Shown: positions 42,547-53,066, counted from the stretch's first letter. The stretch is 64,000 nt of DNA from Microvirga rosea (GCF_020595095.1 NZ_JAJDOP010000011.1:1-64000); one strand, 5' to 3'. Translations and numbers: made by a program. The notes: a model not told the origin generated them from the letters alone.

Positions 42547-43170
42547 TCATGCAGCCGCGGCCAAGCCGCCGGCCCGTTCGATGAATGTCGCGATCGAATC
42601 CACGCCGATGCCGCCGCGAATATTGCTGAAGACGTAGGGACGCTGGCCGCGCATGCGCTTCGTGTCGTCTTCCATGATGGTGAGATCCGCACCCACGTGA
42701 GGTGCAAGGTCGATCTTGTTGATCACCAGCAGATCCGAGCGGGTAATACCAGGGCCGCCTTTCCGTGGAATCTTCTCGCCGCCAGCCACGTCGATGACAT
42801 AGATGGTCAGATCAGCAAGCTCCGGTGAGAATGTCGCGGATAGATTGTCGCCGCCGGATTCAACCAGCACGATATCGAGATGAGGAAACCGGCTGCGCAT
42901 GGTGTCAATCGCGGCCAGGTTAATGGACGCATCTTCACGGATTGCCGTGTGCGGGCATCCGCCCGTCTCGACGCCCATGATGCGCTCCACCGGAAGCGCG
43001 CCCGCAACGGTCAGGAGGCGCGCATCTTCCTTCGTGTAGATGTCGTTGGTGATCGCGCAGATGTCGTAGCGTTCGCGGAAAATCTTGCAGAGCGCTTCCA
43101 TCAGAGCCGTCTTGCCGGAGCCGACCGGCCCGCCGATGCCGACGCGAAGAGGTCCAGTATGGGAAATCAT
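42547..43170 (-). CDS. ureG: Urease accessory GTPase UreG
   Basis: 207 residues from ATG 43170 ([20 protein letters not shown]). Walker [13 protein letters not shown] near residue 13, invariant metal site VETGGCPH, switch motif [18 protein letters not shown], and [13 protein letters not shown] for guanine recognition. UreG with UreF and UreD loads Ni into UreC, driven by GTP hydrolysis. Overlaps ureF by 4 bp. Confidence 0.96.
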   Translation of the reverse strand: MISHTGPLRVGIGGPVGSGKTALMEALCKIFRERYDICAITNDIYTKEDARLLTVAGALPVERIMGVETGGCPHTAIREDASINLAAIDTMRSRFPHLDIVLVESGGDNLSATFSPELADLTIYVIDVAGGEKIPRKGGPGITRSDLLVINKIDLAPHVGADLTIMEDDTKRMRGQRPYVFSNIRGGIGVDSIATFIERAGGLAAAA

Positions 43171-43868
43171 GAGCGGAAAAGCCTCGTGTATTGGTTTTCG
43201 TGATGGAAGGAACCGAGATCGGACCGGAAGGTCGAACCGCCGACATCGTCGAGCGATAGCTCCATGGCGTCCCGGGCAACTGCCTGTGCTGTCGCCGCTA
43301 AGGCCGCACAGACGCGAATGCCCGCGGTCTGACCGATCGGAGCGAGCCGAATGGCGGCTGAGACGAGCGTCTGGACAAGCCCGAAGAGATAGGCCTCCGA
43401 CGTAATCGGCAAAGGAACGCTGTGTGCCGCCGCCGTCATGCCGATGGCGACCGGGAAAGCCACAGCGCATTCGAGAGACATCAATCGCGGCGACGGCCAT
43501 GCGGCGAGAGTTGCGTCGAGAAAGCTGCGTCCCTGCTGGCTCGTCTCGAGATAAAGCTCGGCGGACGGCGAGAGTGCCAGCGCCAGTTCGTTGACGGCCT
43601 CAAGGGCCTGTGCATCGCTCTCTTTGACGGCCCGGTAGGCATGGCCTAGCAGGATCGCATCGTTGCGGCCGAAACCGAGTGTCAGCATCTCGCCCAGCCA
43701 CGCGACGAGCGTCTCTTCGTTCGTCACATCCCCGGCCTCGACGGCTCGCTCGAGCGTATGTGAATAGGCATAACAGCCGACCGGATAGGATGGTGACAGC
43801 CAGGCGAAGAGCGGCAGGATGGCCTGCCCCTCCCCCGCCGACGATGGCCTCATTCGTGTTTCATCCAT
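43167..43868 (-). CDS. ureF: Urease accessory protein UreF
   Basis: 233 residues from ATG 43868. UreF pattern: [27 protein letters not shown] near residue 22, [28 protein letters not shown], and the C-terminal [26 protein letters not shown]. All-helical protein that bridges UreD and UreG. Overlaps the end of ureE by 8 bp. Confidence 0.94.
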   Translation of the reverse strand: MDETRMRPSSAGEGQAILPLFAWLSPSYPVGCYAYSHTLERAVEAGDVTNEETLVAWLGEMLTLGFGRNDAILLGHAYRAVKESDAQALEAVNELALALSPSAELYLETSQQGRSFLDATLAAWPSPRLMSLECAVAFPVAIGMTAAAHSVPLPITSEAYLFGLVQTLVSAAIRLAPIGQTAGIRVCAALAATAQAVARDAMELSLDDVGGSTFRSDLGSFHHENQYTRLFRS

Positions 43869-44346
43869 GGCTATGCCCATGGGAATGGTGATGCGAGTGC
43901 CCGCCCTGCTCATGATGGTGATAGGCCCCTCGCACGGGACGGAAGGGACGCTCGACGATCTCCGTCCTTGCCCCTAGCCCCTGCAGCATATCGAGCAGAA
44001 CATGGTCATAGGCGAGATAGATTGCATCGCGTGCAATCTCGGCGGACACGTGCCGGTTGCCGATGTGCCAGGCGAGAGTCAGCAGATCGAGGGAATCGTC
44101 AGTCCTGACCTCGATCAGTTTCTCGGGCGCGGCCCGCACCTGCACAAGCCAGCCGCTGTCGAGCCGGATCGCATCTCCGTCTTCCAGGACATCGAGCTTG
44201 TCGAGATCGAGCAGCAACGCGGTCCCGCCATCGGCATGGAGCACAATGCGCCGCCGGTAGCGGTCGCCGTGATCGAGGGTGATCATATCGACGATGAGAT
44301 CCTCGTCGACGGCTTCGCGGCGGATGATGGATGTAGCGCGGATCAT
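43861..44346 (-). CDS. ureE: Urease nickel metallochaperone UreE
   Basis: 161 residues from ATG 44346, one base after the ureC stop. N-terminal peptide-binding domain (LIVDMITLDHGDRYRRR), then the metal-binding domain with AWHIGNRHV and YLAYDHVLLDMLQGLG. A histidine-rich tail ([19 protein letters not shown]) stores nickel. Confidence 0.94.
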   Translation of the reverse strand: MIRATSIIRREAVDEDLIVDMITLDHGDRYRRRIVLHADGGTALLLDLDKLDVLEDGDAIRLDSGWLVQVRAAPEKLIEVRTDDSLDLLTLAWHIGNRHVSAEIARDAIYLAYDHVLLDMLQGLGARTEIVERPFRPVRGAYHHHEQGGHSHHHSHGHSHG

Positions 44347-44347
44347 A

Positions 44348-46075
44348 TCAGAACAGGAAATAGCGTTGAGCCATAGGAAGGACCTTCGCCGGCTCGCAAA
44401 CCAGTAATTCACCGTCGGCACGGACATCGTAGGTTTCGGGGTCGACTTCGATAAAGGGCGTGGCGTCGTTGAGCACCATGTCCTTCTTGCCGATGCCGCC
44501 ACGGACATTCTCGACCGCAACGAGTTGTTTCTGAACTCCGAGCTTTGCGGCAAGCCCGTTCTCCACGGCCGCCTTCGACACGAAGGTCAGCGAGGTCGAA
44601 GCCAGGGCCCTGCCATAGGCCCCGAACATGGGACGGTAATGCACCGGCTGCGGCGTGGGGATCGAGGCGTTGGGATCGCCCATGAGGGCCGCCGCGATGG
44701 CACCTCCCTTGAGGACGAGATCGGGCTTCACACCGAAGAAGGCCGGCGTCCAGACCACGAGGTCTGCGAGCTTTCCCACCTCAACGGAGCCGATACGCTT
44801 CGACACGCCATGGGCGATGGCGGGGTTGATCGTGTACTTGGCCACATAGCGGCGGGCGCGGAGATTGTCGTTGTCTCTGCTCTCGCTGGGAAGCGGCCCA
44901 CGCTGGACCTTCATCTTGTGCGCCGTCTGCCACGTGCGAATGATGACCTCGCCGACGCGGCCCATCGCCTGGCTGTCGGAAGACATCATCGAGAGCGCAC
45001 CGATGTCGTGGAGAATGTCCTCCGCCGCGATGGTCTCCTTGCGGATGCGGCTTTCCGCGAAGGCAAGATCCTCCGGAATCGAGGGATCGAGATGATGGCA
45101 GACCATGAGCATGTCGAGATGCTCGTCGATGGTGTTCACCGTGTAAGGCCGCGTCGGGTTGGTGGAGGATGGCAGGACATTGGGAAGCCCCGCCACCTTG
45201 ATAATGTCCGGTGCGTGCCCGCCGCCCGCTCCTTCCGTGTGAAAGGCGTGGATCGTGCGTCCCTTGAAGGCCGCAATCGTGTCCTCGACGAAGCCAGACT
45301 CGTTGAGGGTGTCGGTGTGGATCATCACCTGCACGTCATAGGCATCGGCAACGGAAAGGCAGCAATCGATCGCGGCAGGCGTCGTGCCCCAATCCTCGTG
45401 CAGTTTCAAAGCGCAGGCTCCAGCCTGAATCATCTCCTCCAGGGCGCCTGGCCTCGACGCATTGCCCTTGCCCGTGAAGGCCAAATTCATGGGGAACGCA
45501 TCGGCCGCCTCGATCATCCGGGCGATGTGCCAGGCACCGGGTGTGCTGGTGGTGGCGAAAGTGCCCGTCGCAGGTCCCGTGCCGCCACCGAGCATGGTGG
45601 TGATGCCGGACATCAGCGCTTCTTCAATCTGCTGCGGGCAGATGAAATGAATGTGGGAGTCGAAGCCACCGGCTGTGATGATCTTGCCTTCGCCCGCGAT
45701 GATCTCCGTGCCGGGGCCGATAACGATATCGACGTTCGGCTGCACGTCCGGATTGCCAGCCTTGCCGATGGCTGCAATTCGACCACCCTTGATACCGATA
45801 TCGGCCTTCACGATACCCCAGTGATCGAGAATGACCGCATTGGTGATGACCGTGTCGACCGCGCCCTCGGCCCGAGTCGCCTGCCCCTGCCCCATGCCAT
45901 CGCGGATCACCTTGCCCCCGCCGAATTTTACCTCCTCGCCGTAGGTCGTGAAATCCTTCTCCACCTCGATCACAAGCGAGGTATCCGCCAGCCGGATCCG
46001 GTCGCCCTTGGTAGGGCCAAACATATCCGCATAGGCTGCGCGGGGAAGAGAAGCAGGCTTTCTTGCATTCGACAT
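44348..46075 (-). CDS. ureC: Urease subunit alpha (catalytic)
   Basis: 575 residues, the normal length. Active-site motifs: [12 protein letters not shown] (two Ni His), [10 protein letters not shown] (Lys that becomes carbamylated and bridges the two nickels), [26 protein letters not shown] (flap/catalytic His region), and [11 protein letters not shown]. Cytosolic; converts urea to ammonia and carbamate. ATG overlaps the ureAB stop by one base. Confidence 0.98.
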   Translation of the reverse strand: MSNARKPASLPRAAYADMFGPTKGDRIRLADTSLVIEVEKDFTTYGEEVKFGGGKVIRDGMGQGQATRAEGAVDTVITNAVILDHWGIVKADIGIKGGRIAAIGKAGNPDVQPNVDIVIGPGTEIIAGEGKIITAGGFDSHIHFICPQQIEEALMSGITTMLGGGTGPATGTFATTSTPGAWHIARMIEAADAFPMNLAFTGKGNASRPGALEEMIQAGACALKLHEDWGTTPAAIDCCLSVADAYDVQVMIHTDTLNESGFVEDTIAAFKGRTIHAFHTEGAGGGHAPDIIKVAGLPNVLPSSTNPTRPYTVNTIDEHLDMLMVCHHLDPSIPEDLAFAESRIRKETIAAEDILHDIGALSMMSSDSQAMGRVGEVIIRTWQTAHKMKVQRGPLPSESRDNDNLRARRYVAKYTINPAIAHGVSKRIGSVEVGKLADLVVWTPAFFGVKPDLVLKGGAIAAALMGDPNASIPTPQPVHYRPMFGAYGRALASTSLTFVSKAAVENGLAAKLGVQKQLVAVENVRGGIGKKDMVLNDATPFIEVDPETYDVRADGELLVCEPAKVLPMAQRYFLF

Positions 46076-46695
46076 TAGAGCGCCCCCATCACGCCTTGGC
46101 GGAAACCATAGATCTCACGCTTGCCGGAGAGCGGCACCAGGACGACTTCGCGGGTGGAGCCGGGTTCGAAACGCACCGCCGTGCCAGGCGCGATGTCAAG
46201 GCGCATGCCACGTGCCGTCTCGCGGTCGAAGGACAACGCCGGATTAGTCTCGAAGAAATGATAATGGCTGCCGACCTGAATCGGCCGGTCGCCCGTGTTT
46301 GCGACAGTCAGCACGATTCGCTCTATGCTTTCGTTGAAGACGATCTCGCCCTCCGGCGTCAGGACCTTGCCTGGAATGTCCGCGGAGGCCACGCCCCTGA
46401 TGGGGTGATGAACCGTGACTAGCTTGGTTCCATCCGGAAAGGTTGCCTCGACCTGGATGTCATGAATCATTTCGGCCACGCCTTCCATGACCTGATCGGC
46501 GGTGAGCACATGCGCGCCTGCCTCCATCAGCTCGGAGACGGAGCGGCCATCACGCGCGCCCTCCACTACCGTGTCAGTGATGAGAGCGATGGCCTCCGGA
46601 TGGTTGAGCTTCACGCCGCGCTCCAAGCGGCGCCGGGCTACCATGGCGGCCATGGCAATCAGGAGCTTGTCTTTTTCACGAGGTGTGAGCTGCAT
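46075..46695 (-). CDS. ureA: Urease gamma-beta fusion subunit
   Basis: 206 residues. Residues 1-100 are UreA (gamma): [39 protein letters not shown] and [18 protein letters not shown]. Residues about 101-206 are UreB (beta): [20 protein letters not shown] and [21 protein letters not shown]. The linker GVASADI is short. Fused gamma-beta chains are known in Helicobacter and some alphaproteobacteria; most relatives have two genes. Nine bp after ureD. Confidence 0.96.
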   Translation of the reverse strand: MQLTPREKDKLLIAMAAMVARRRLERGVKLNHPEAIALITDTVVEGARDGRSVSELMEAGAHVLTADQVMEGVAEMIHDIQVEATFPDGTKLVTVHHPIRGVASADIPGKVLTPEGEIVFNESIERIVLTVANTGDRPIQVGSHYHFFETNPALSFDRETARGMRLDIAPGTAVRFEPGSTREVVLVPLSGKREIYGFRQGVMGAL

Positions 46696-46704
46696 CCTTC
46701 AACC

Positions 46705-47559
46705 CTAGCTGAGCCAGACGCGCGGCAAGGGTCCGCCGCGAAAGGCAAGAAGAAATGGGAGGACGGAGGCGCGCAGAGCCTCCACTGTCACGGCGCAGAA
46801 GCGCACGGCGAGAATGCCGTTCCAGGCGCTTGCAGCGGCATCGCAACCATTGTCGGAGGGGAGAATTTTGCGCGTGGCCTCAAGGCGGGCCTCGGCATCC
46901 GGCGCCAGATGGACCAGCGTCGCCAGGGCGCGAGCCCCCTTCGCCACGCTTGGCTTCTGCAGCAGATCGGCAATCGAACCCTCAAGCCTTAGTGTATCAG
47001 CGTAAACCAAGCGCCCGTCCCGCCGAATGCGCCAGCGATCTTCGAAGAGGCCGTTTTCGATCCGCTCCGCATGCGCCTCGCGGCCAAAGACCACTGCTTC
47101 GAACAGGGTCAGGTGAGCGTCACGCGCTATATCGGCGTCAAGCCGTCGAATGAGCCGCGCCTGATCGAACAGGATAGTTTCCTGCGGTAGCCATTCCAGG
47201 TGCGAGCCTGCGTTCGCCGAGAGATTGACGGACAGGTCTGCAACCGGACCGTCGGAGCGATAGACTTTCTCGGCGGCCGGCGTTGCAACCGTGACGGCAG
47301 CTCCCGCCTGCGCCTCGATTGCCACAGCGAAATGATCTCCACAAGCAATACCGCCGGCTGTATTGACGAGAACGGCCTCGATGCTGGGACCTTGCGCCTT
47401 CGGCAGCCTGATCCTCATGGAGCCGCTTTCCTGAATGCGCATCGGCCGGGTGCGCCGGTCCAGCAGCGCGGCGCTGAACGCCACCCGCCCATCGGCGCGC
47501 TGTCGCTGGAGATTGCCGGCCCGGGAGTCGCCATCAAATGGCCAGGCGTTGACGTACAT
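46705..47559 (-). CDS. ureD: Urease accessory protein UreD
   Basis: 284 residues from ATG 47559 (MYVNAWPFDGDSRAG). UreD motifs: VLVNTAGGIACGDHFAV, TPAAEKVYRSDG, LEWLPQETILFDQARL, VVFGREAHAERIENG. Scaffold that holds urease during nickel loading by UreFG. It begins within the last 26 bp of urtE, which ties the transporter and urease halves into one transcript. Confidence 0.92.
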   Translation of the reverse strand: MYVNAWPFDGDSRAGNLQRQRADGRVAFSAALLDRRTRPMRIQESGSMRIRLPKAQGPSIEAVLVNTAGGIACGDHFAVAIEAQAGAAVTVATPAAEKVYRSDGPVADLSVNLSANAGSHLEWLPQETILFDQARLIRRLDADIARDAHLTLFEAVVFGREAHAERIENGLFEDRWRIRRDGRLVYADTLRLEGSIADLLQKPSVAKGARALATLVHLAPDAEARLEATRKILPSDNGCDAAASAWNGILAVRFCAVTVEALRASVLPFLLAFRGGPLPRVWLS

Positions 47560-48235
47560 CGTCTCCCTCGAGTGCCGCGCGGCTGCCGTGCTGGACAATC
47601 TCGCCCCGCTCCATAACGACGAAGCGATCTGCCAAGTCGCGGGCGAAATCAAAATATTGCTCGACGAGCAGGATGGCCATGTCCTTTCTCTTGCGCAGGT
47701 AATGGATGGCGCGTCCGATATCCTTGATGATCGAGGGCTGGATGCCTTCGGTGGGCTCGTCGAGCACGAGAAGGCGCGGACGCATCACCAGCGCCCGCCC
47801 AATCGCGAGCTGCTGCTGCTGACCACCGGAGAGGTCGCCTCCGCACCGCCCCAGCATGGACTTGAGAACTGGAAAGAGTTCAAAGACCTCGTCCGGTATC
47901 GTTTTCTCGCCGCGCTTGAGCGGTGCAAAGCCGGTCTCCAGATTTTCCTTCACGGTGAGCAGGGGAAAGATCTCCCTTCCCTGAGGGACATACGCGATCC
48001 CGCGCGTCGCGCGCTCGAACGGCTTCAGGCGCGAGACATCCTGTCCCTCGAGGCGGATCACCCCACCGGAAATCGGCCTCTGCCCCGTAATGGCACGGAG
48101 AAGCGATGTCTTCCCCACGCCATTGCGGCCGAGCACGCAGGTCACCTCGCCGACAGAGGCTGTCAGGGAGACACCGTGCAAGGCTTGAGCCGCGCCATAG
48201 TGCAAGGACAGGTTTTCGACTGTGAGCATCGTCAT
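47534..48235 (-). CDS. urtE: Urea ABC transporter ATP-binding protein UrtE
   Basis: 233 residues, LivF type. Walker A GRNGVGKTSLL, signature LSGGQQQQLAIGRAL, Walker B LLVLDEPTEGIQPSII. The QQQQLAIGRAL and GIQPSII wording is typical of UrtE rather than branched amino-acid LivF. Overlaps urtD by 4 bp. Confidence 0.92.
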   Translation of the reverse strand: MTMLTVENLSLHYGAAQALHGVSLTASVGEVTCVLGRNGVGKTSLLRAITGQRPISGGVIRLEGQDVSRLKPFERATRGIAYVPQGREIFPLLTVKENLETGFAPLKRGEKTIPDEVFELFPVLKSMLGRCGGDLSGGQQQQLAIGRALVMRPRLLVLDEPTEGIQPSIIKDIGRAIHYLRKRKDMAILLVEQYFDFARDLADRFVVMERGEIVQHGSRAALEGDDVRQRLAI

Positions 48236-48984
48236 CGGCCCAGGTAAACCTCGATCACGCGCTCGTTGGCGCTCACCGCATCCAAAGACCCCTCGGCCAA
48301 AACGGACCCTTCATGCAGGCATGTAACCTTCACACCGAGATCCCGCACGAAGGTCATGTCGTGCTCCACCACGACCACGGCCTGCGTTTTTGCGATATCT
48401 CGCAGGAGATCGGCCGTGTCGGCCGTTTCCTGATCCGTCATCCCGGCGGCCGGTTCGTCGATCAGCAGGAGCTTGGGCTGTTGCGCCAGCAGCATGCCGA
48501 TCTCCAGCCATTGCTTCTGGCCGTGGGACAGCTCCCCGGCCCTGCGATGCCGCTGGTGCGTGAGGCGCACGCGCTCCAGAAGGGCATCAATTCTCTCCCG
48601 CTCCTGCGCCGTGCGGCGCGACAGCAAGGTGGCGAGGGGGCTACGTTTCTGCTTGAGAGCCAGAAGCAGATTATCCTCCACGCTGTGCATCTCGAACACG
48701 GTCGGCGTCTGGAACTTCCGGCCAATGCCGAGTTCCGCGATGGCGGCCTCATCGAGGTAGGTCAGGTCATGGGATCCATTGAAAAGGGCTGTTCCTTCAT
48801 TGGGTCTCGTCTTGCCGGTGATCACGTCCATCATGGTCGTCTTACCGGCCCCATTTGGGCCGATGATGGCGCGCATCTCCGTGTGATCGATAGCGAGCGA
48901 CAGTGCATTCAGGGCCCGGAAACCATCGAACGAGACCGTAACGTTATCGAGATAGAGAAGCGCTGGGGTTATGGGTGCTGCCAT
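48232..48984 (-). CDS. urtD: Urea ABC transporter ATP-binding protein UrtD
   Basis: 250 residues, LivG type. Walker A GPNGAGKTTMMDVITGKTRP, signature LSHGQKQWLEIGMLL (SHGQKQWLEI is a UrtD hallmark), Walker B LLLIDEPAAGMTD. Starts 3 bp after the urtC stop. Confidence 0.93.
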   Translation of the reverse strand: MAAPITPALLYLDNVTVSFDGFRALNALSLAIDHTEMRAIIGPNGAGKTTMMDVITGKTRPNEGTALFNGSHDLTYLDEAAIAELGIGRKFQTPTVFEMHSVEDNLLLALKQKRSPLATLLSRRTAQERERIDALLERVRLTHQRHRRAGELSHGQKQWLEIGMLLAQQPKLLLIDEPAAGMTDQETADTADLLRDIAKTQAVVVVEHDMTFVRDLGVKVTCLHEGSVLAEGSLDAVSANERVIEVYLGR

Positions 48985-48987
48985 GGC

Positions 48988-50124
48988 TCACTCCGCCGCC
49001 TGTGAGAGAGATTCAGGGGGCCGGCGGGAGGCGAGCCGCCGGCTCACTTGCTTCCCAAGATCCCTCGCAGCCCCAAAGATGCCGTGGGGCATGAAGAGCG
49101 TTACGAAGACGAAAAGACCACCGAGGGCGAAGAGCCAGAACTCTGGCAGGACACCCGTGAACCAGGTCTTTCCGGCATTGACCAGCAGCGCTCCGAGAAT
49201 GGCTCCGGCGAGCGTCCCGCGTCCACCGACGGCCACCCAGATCACGACTTCGATGGAGTTAGCCGGAGCGAACTCGCCCGGATTGATGATCCCGACCTGC
49301 GGTACGTAGAGCGCACCGGCAATGCCTGCCAGCATGGCCGAAAGCGTGAAAACGGCGAGCTTGTAGTGCTCGACCCGATAGCCGAGGAACCTTGTGCGGC
49401 TTTCAGCATCCCGCACGGCCACGAGCACCTTGCCGAACTTCGAATTCACGACCCAACGACACAGCAGATAGCCGCAGGCCAGCGCGACCACGGAGAGCAC
49501 GAACAGGACGATGCGGGTCGAAGCCGATTGAAGCGGAAATCCCAGAATGTCCTTGAAGTCGGTCAGCCCGTTATTGCCGCCAAAGCCCATGTCGTTGCGA
49601 AAGAACGCCAGCATCAAAGCAAAAGTCATGGCTTGCGTGATGATGGAAAGGTAGACGCCGGTCACACGGGAGCGGAACGCGAGCCATCCGAAGATAAATG
49701 AGAGAGCGCCCGGCACGATCAGCGCCATCAGGGCCGCAAACGGAAACCACTCGAAGCCGTGCCAGAACCAGGGCAGCTCCTTCCAGTTCAGGAACACCAT
49801 GAAGTCGGGCAGGACCGGATCGGCGTAGACTCCGCGCGGGCCGATCTGACGCATAAGGTACATGCCCATGGCATAGCCTCCGAGTGCGAAGAAGGCTCCG
49901 TGGCCGAGAGAGAGAATGCCGCAGAAGCCCCAGATCAGATCGACGGAGAGAGCCAGCAGGGCAAAGCACACGTATTTGCCGAGCAGAGGCACAAGATGGT
50001 CCGACAAATGCAGAGCCGATCCTGGCGCCGCCAGTCCGTTCATAGCAGGCACCACGATGGCGGCTACGGTGAGAAGCGACAGGACGACAGTGCTTTGCCG
50101 ATCAAGCAGGGTTTGTGTCTTCAT
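48988..50124 (-). CDS. urtC: Urea ABC transporter permease UrtC
   Basis: 378 residues from ATG 50124 (MKTQTLLDRQSTVVLSLLTV). About ten membrane helices; LivM-type region CGILSLGHGAFFALGGYAMGMYLM, and the UrtC hallmark NGLTDFKDILGF. The frame is open far upstream inside urtB, but the ATG at the 4-bp overlap with urtB is the start. Confidence 0.93.
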   Translation of the reverse strand: MKTQTLLDRQSTVVLSLLTVAAIVVPAMNGLAAPGSALHLSDHLVPLLGKYVCFALLALSVDLIWGFCGILSLGHGAFFALGGYAMGMYLMRQIGPRGVYADPVLPDFMVFLNWKELPWFWHGFEWFPFAALMALIVPGALSFIFGWLAFRSRVTGVYLSIITQAMTFALMLAFFRNDMGFGGNNGLTDFKDILGFPLQSASTRIVLFVLSVVALACGYLLCRWVVNSKFGKVLVAVRDAESRTRFLGYRVEHYKLAVFTLSAMLAGIAGALYVPQVGIINPGEFAPANSIEVVIWVAVGGRGTLAGAILGALLVNAGKTWFTGVLPEFWLFALGGLFVFVTLFMPHGIFGAARDLGKQVSRRLASRRPPESLSQAAE

Positions 50125-51713
50125 GCCTCGACCGCTCTGCCTTTCAGCGCGAAGAGGCCGCGCGGACGACGTTGAATGAAAAAGATGATGCCGACGAGAA
50201 GGACGATTTTGCCGAGCACCGCGCCCGCATAGGGTTCGAGGAGCTTGTTTGCGATGCCCAGCGTCATCGCGCCGACGAGTGTGCCCCAGAGATTTCCAAC
50301 ACCGCCGAACACGACGACCATGAAGCTGTCGATGATGTAGCCCTGCCCGAGATTCGGGCTGACATTGTCGATCTGGGAAAGCGCGACTCCCGCAATGCCC
50401 GCCACACCTGATCCAAGGCCGAAGGCCAACGCGTCGACGCGGCTGGTCTTGATGCCCATCGATCCCGCCATGCGCCGATTCTGCGTGACGGCTCGGACAT
50501 GGAGCCCCAGGGAAGTATATCGCAACACAAGTTGCAGGACGGCGAAGACCAAAATGGCGAAGACCACGATAGCGATGCGGTTGTAGGTAAGACTTAAGCC
50601 ACCGATCTCCAGCGCCCCGCTCATCCAGGCCGGAGTTCCCACCTCGCGGTTCGTCGGCCCGAACAGTGTGCGAACGGCCTGCTGCAGGATGAGGGACAAG
50701 CCCCAGGTCGCCAACAGGGTTTCCAAGGACCGGCCATAGAGGAAGCGGATGACAAGCCGCTCGATCAGGATACCTGTCACGCCTGCAACGAGGAAAGCGA
50801 GCGGCAGCGCGATGAAAAGCGAAGCCTCGAACAGGCCGGGCGCATAGGTGCGAATGAGCTCCTGCACCACGAATGTCGTGTAGGCTCCAAGCATGACCAT
50901 CTCGCCATGGGCCATGTTGATGACGCCCATCGTGCCGAACGTGATGGCGAGCCCGATGGCAGCGAGAAGCAGAACCGACCCGAGGGAGATCCCGTACCAG
51001 ATGTTCTGAACGGCACTCCAAAGCGCCAGCCGGGCGCGAATGCTGTCTGTCGCCTTTCCGGCAGCCTCTGCAATATCCGACGGTGTTCCCGACGGCAGGC
51101 TGGACAGAAGAGCGAGCGCCTCCTGATCGCCGCGCTCCTTCAAGGTTGCAACGGCGCCAAGGCGGTCGGCGGAGGATGCATCGGCCTTGTTCAGTAGAAT
51201 GGCCGCCCGCGCCGTCCGGAGGGCTTTTCTCACATTCGGGGAAGTCTCCTGCGCAATCGCCTTGTCGAGCGTCGGCAAGGCAGCAGCATCGCGAGAGCGG
51301 AAAACGGCACGCGCCGCTTCGAGCCGCGTTCCAGGATCCGTGCTGAGGAGCGTCAGATTCCCGAGCGCGGCTTCGATGGCGCGGCGGACCCGGTTGTTGA
51401 CCCGGACCGGCTTGAGGCTGCCCGCATTCGCGCCCGACGGCTGCCCCTTCGCTGCATCGACAAGGGGGCCGGATATATCACGGATAACAACCTGCCCTGC
51501 CCCCACGAGAAGCTGCCCATCCCTCAACGCCTCGATAACGCGAAGAGACAAGGAATGGCCGCTGCTCGTGACAGCCGCAATAGCCGCTTCAGTATCGGCA
51601 TAGCTGTCGGCTGCAAATCTCGGCAATGCGTCCTCGTAAGGTCCGGCCATTGCAACCGAGGTCATGCCCGCCAGCAGGACGAGAGCCCAGAAAATCGTGC
51701 GCAAAGTGGTCAT
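50121..51713 (-). CDS. urtB: Urea ABC transporter permease UrtB
   Basis: 530 residues from ATG 51713 (MTTLRTIFWALVLLAGMTS). A signal-like helix, then a ~200-residue extracytoplasmic N-terminal region with HEAT-like helices (LEAARAVFRSRDAAALPTLDKAIAQ), then a LivH-type permease (LLLAAIGLAITFGTMGVINMAHGEMVMLGAYTTFV). The long head is normal for UrtB. Overlaps urtC by 4 bp; 63 bp downstream of urtA with a hairpin between. Confidence 0.92.
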   Translation of the reverse strand: MTTLRTIFWALVLLAGMTSVAMAGPYEDALPRFAADSYADTEAAIAAVTSSGHSLSLRVIEALRDGQLLVGAGQVVIRDISGPLVDAAKGQPSGANAGSLKPVRVNNRVRRAIEAALGNLTLLSTDPGTRLEAARAVFRSRDAAALPTLDKAIAQETSPNVRKALRTARAAILLNKADASSADRLGAVATLKERGDQEALALLSSLPSGTPSDIAEAAGKATDSIRARLALWSAVQNIWYGISLGSVLLLAAIGLAITFGTMGVINMAHGEMVMLGAYTTFVVQELIRTYAPGLFEASLFIALPLAFLVAGVTGILIERLVIRFLYGRSLETLLATWGLSLILQQAVRTLFGPTNREVGTPAWMSGALEIGGLSLTYNRIAIVVFAILVFAVLQLVLRYTSLGLHVRAVTQNRRMAGSMGIKTSRVDALAFGLGSGVAGIAGVALSQIDNVSPNLGQGYIIDSFMVVVFGGVGNLWGTLVGAMTLGIANKLLEPYAGAVLGKIVLLVGIIFFIQRRPRGLFALKGRAVEA

Positions 51714-51738
51714 GAAAAACGCCGCTTGGAGAGAGGTC

Positions 51739-51763
51739 GAGGGCAACCGCAGCGGCTGCCCTC
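51739..51763 (-). terminator. Intercistronic hairpin between urtA and urtB
   Basis: GAGGGCA / TGCCCTC arms plus an inner CCG/CGG; no T-run. Likely stabilises the urtA message so that the binding protein is made in excess. Confidence 0.5.
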
Positions 51764-51776
51764 ATCGATCAATCGC

Positions 51777-53066
51777 TCAGGCGCCGCACTTCTTGGTGAC
51801 GGTGTTGTAATTGCCGCACTTGAGGGTCTTCCAGTCGGCAATTAGGTCCTTCGAGCCATCGAGATACTTGGACCAGGCATCACCTGGAACGAGAGCATCG
51901 GTTTGCGAAACGGTCTCGAACTGGCCGTCCTCCTTGATCTCGCCGATGAGCACCGGCTTCGTAATGTGGTGGTTCGGTAGCATCTCGGACACGCCGCCGG
52001 TAAGGTTCGGGACCTGCACGCCGACGATGGAGTCGATTACCTTGTCAGGATCGGTCGTGCCGGCCTTCTCGACCGCTTTCACCCACATGTTGAAACCGAT
52101 CACGTGCGCTTCCATCGGGTCGTTGGTGACGCGCTTGTCGTTCTTGGTAAAAGCCTTCCACTTCTCGATGAAAGCCTTGTTGTCAGGTGTATCGACGGAC
52201 TGGAAGTAGTTCCAAGCGGCCAGGTGGCCAACGAGAGGTTTCGTGTCGATGCCGGCCAGCTCCTCTTCACCCACCGAGAAGGCGACAACCGGAATATCCG
52301 TGGCCTTCACGCCCTGGTTCGCGAGCTCCTTATAGAACGGCACGTTGGCATCGCCGTTGATCGTGGAGACGACAGCTGTCTTCTTGCCGGTGGATCCGAA
52401 CTTCTTGATGTCGGCCACAATAGTCTGCCAGTCGGAATGCCCGAAGGGCGTGTAGTTAATCATGATGTCCTCGGACTTCACGCCCTTGGACTTCAGGTAA
52501 GCCTCAAGAATCTTGTTGGTCGTGCGCGGATAGACGTAGTCGGTGCCGGCAAGCACCCAACGCTCGACCTTCTCTTCCTTGGTGAGGTAATCGACAGCCG
52601 GGATCGCCTGCTGGTTGGGCGCAGCGCCTGTGTAGAACACGTTCCGCTCGCTCTCCTCGCCCTCATATTGGACGGGGTAGAACAGGATGCTGTTCAGCTC
52701 CTTGAACACGGGAAGAACGGACTTGCGCGACACGGATGTCCAGCATCCGAACACAGCCGCGACCTTGTCCTTGCTGATCAGCTCGCGGGCTTTTTCTGCG
52801 AAGAGCGGCCAGTTCGAAGCTGGATCGACCACAACAGCTTCGAGCTTCTTGCCTAGAAGACCGCCCTTTTTGTTCTGCTCCTCGATGAGCATCAGCATGG
52901 CATCTTTCAGCGTGGTCTCGCTGATTGCCATGGTGCCCGACAGTGAATGGAGAATCCCAACCTTGATCGTTTCCTCTGCTCTTGCGGCTCCTGCCGTGGC
53001 GCCGGAAACCAGAGCCGCCGCCGTAAGTGCCAGCAGATTTCTGCGCGTCATGTTCAAAATCGACAT
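51777..53066 (-). CDS. urtA: Urea ABC transporter substrate-binding protein UrtA
   Basis: 429 residues from ATG 53066 (MSILNMTRRNLLALTAAALV); GAGAGGGA lies upstream. Signal peptide to about residue 30 (ends GAARAEE), with TRRNLL hinting at Tat export. Mature part is the Peripla_BP_5 amide-urea receptor: KVGILHSLSGTMAISETTLKDA, FGCWTSVSRKSVLPVFKE, LFYPVQYEGEE, NHHITKPVLIGEI. First gene of the urt-ure operon, preceded by a sigma-54 promoter. Confidence 0.95.
   Translation of the reverse strand: MSILNMTRRNLLALTAAALVSGATAGAARAEETIKVGILHSLSGTMAISETTLKDAMLMLIEEQNKKGGLLGKKLEAVVVDPASNWPLFAEKARELISKDKVAAVFGCWTSVSRKSVLPVFKELNSILFYPVQYEGEESERNVFYTGAAPNQQAIPAVDYLTKEEKVERWVLAGTDYVYPRTTNKILEAYLKSKGVKSEDIMINYTPFGHSDWQTIVADIKKFGSTGKKTAVVSTINGDANVPFYKELANQGVKATDIPVVAFSVGEEELAGIDTKPLVGHLAAWNYFQSVDTPDNKAFIEKWKAFTKNDKRVTNDPMEAHVIGFNMWVKAVEKAGTTDPDKVIDSIVGVQVPNLTGGVSEMLPNHHITKPVLIGEIKEDGQFETVSQTDALVPGDAWSKYLDGSKDLIADWKTLKCGNYNTVTKKCGA

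Noticed and set aside
44525..46078. 517-codon open frame antisense to ureC
   Set aside because: A shadow frame of a GC-rich gene: ureC has all active-site motifs; the antisense frame has no domain and no ribosome-binding site.
48988..51021. 677-codon version of urtC
   Set aside because: The first ~300 codons lie inside urtB in another frame and have no transporter features; the true start is the ATG at 50124 in the 4-bp overlap.
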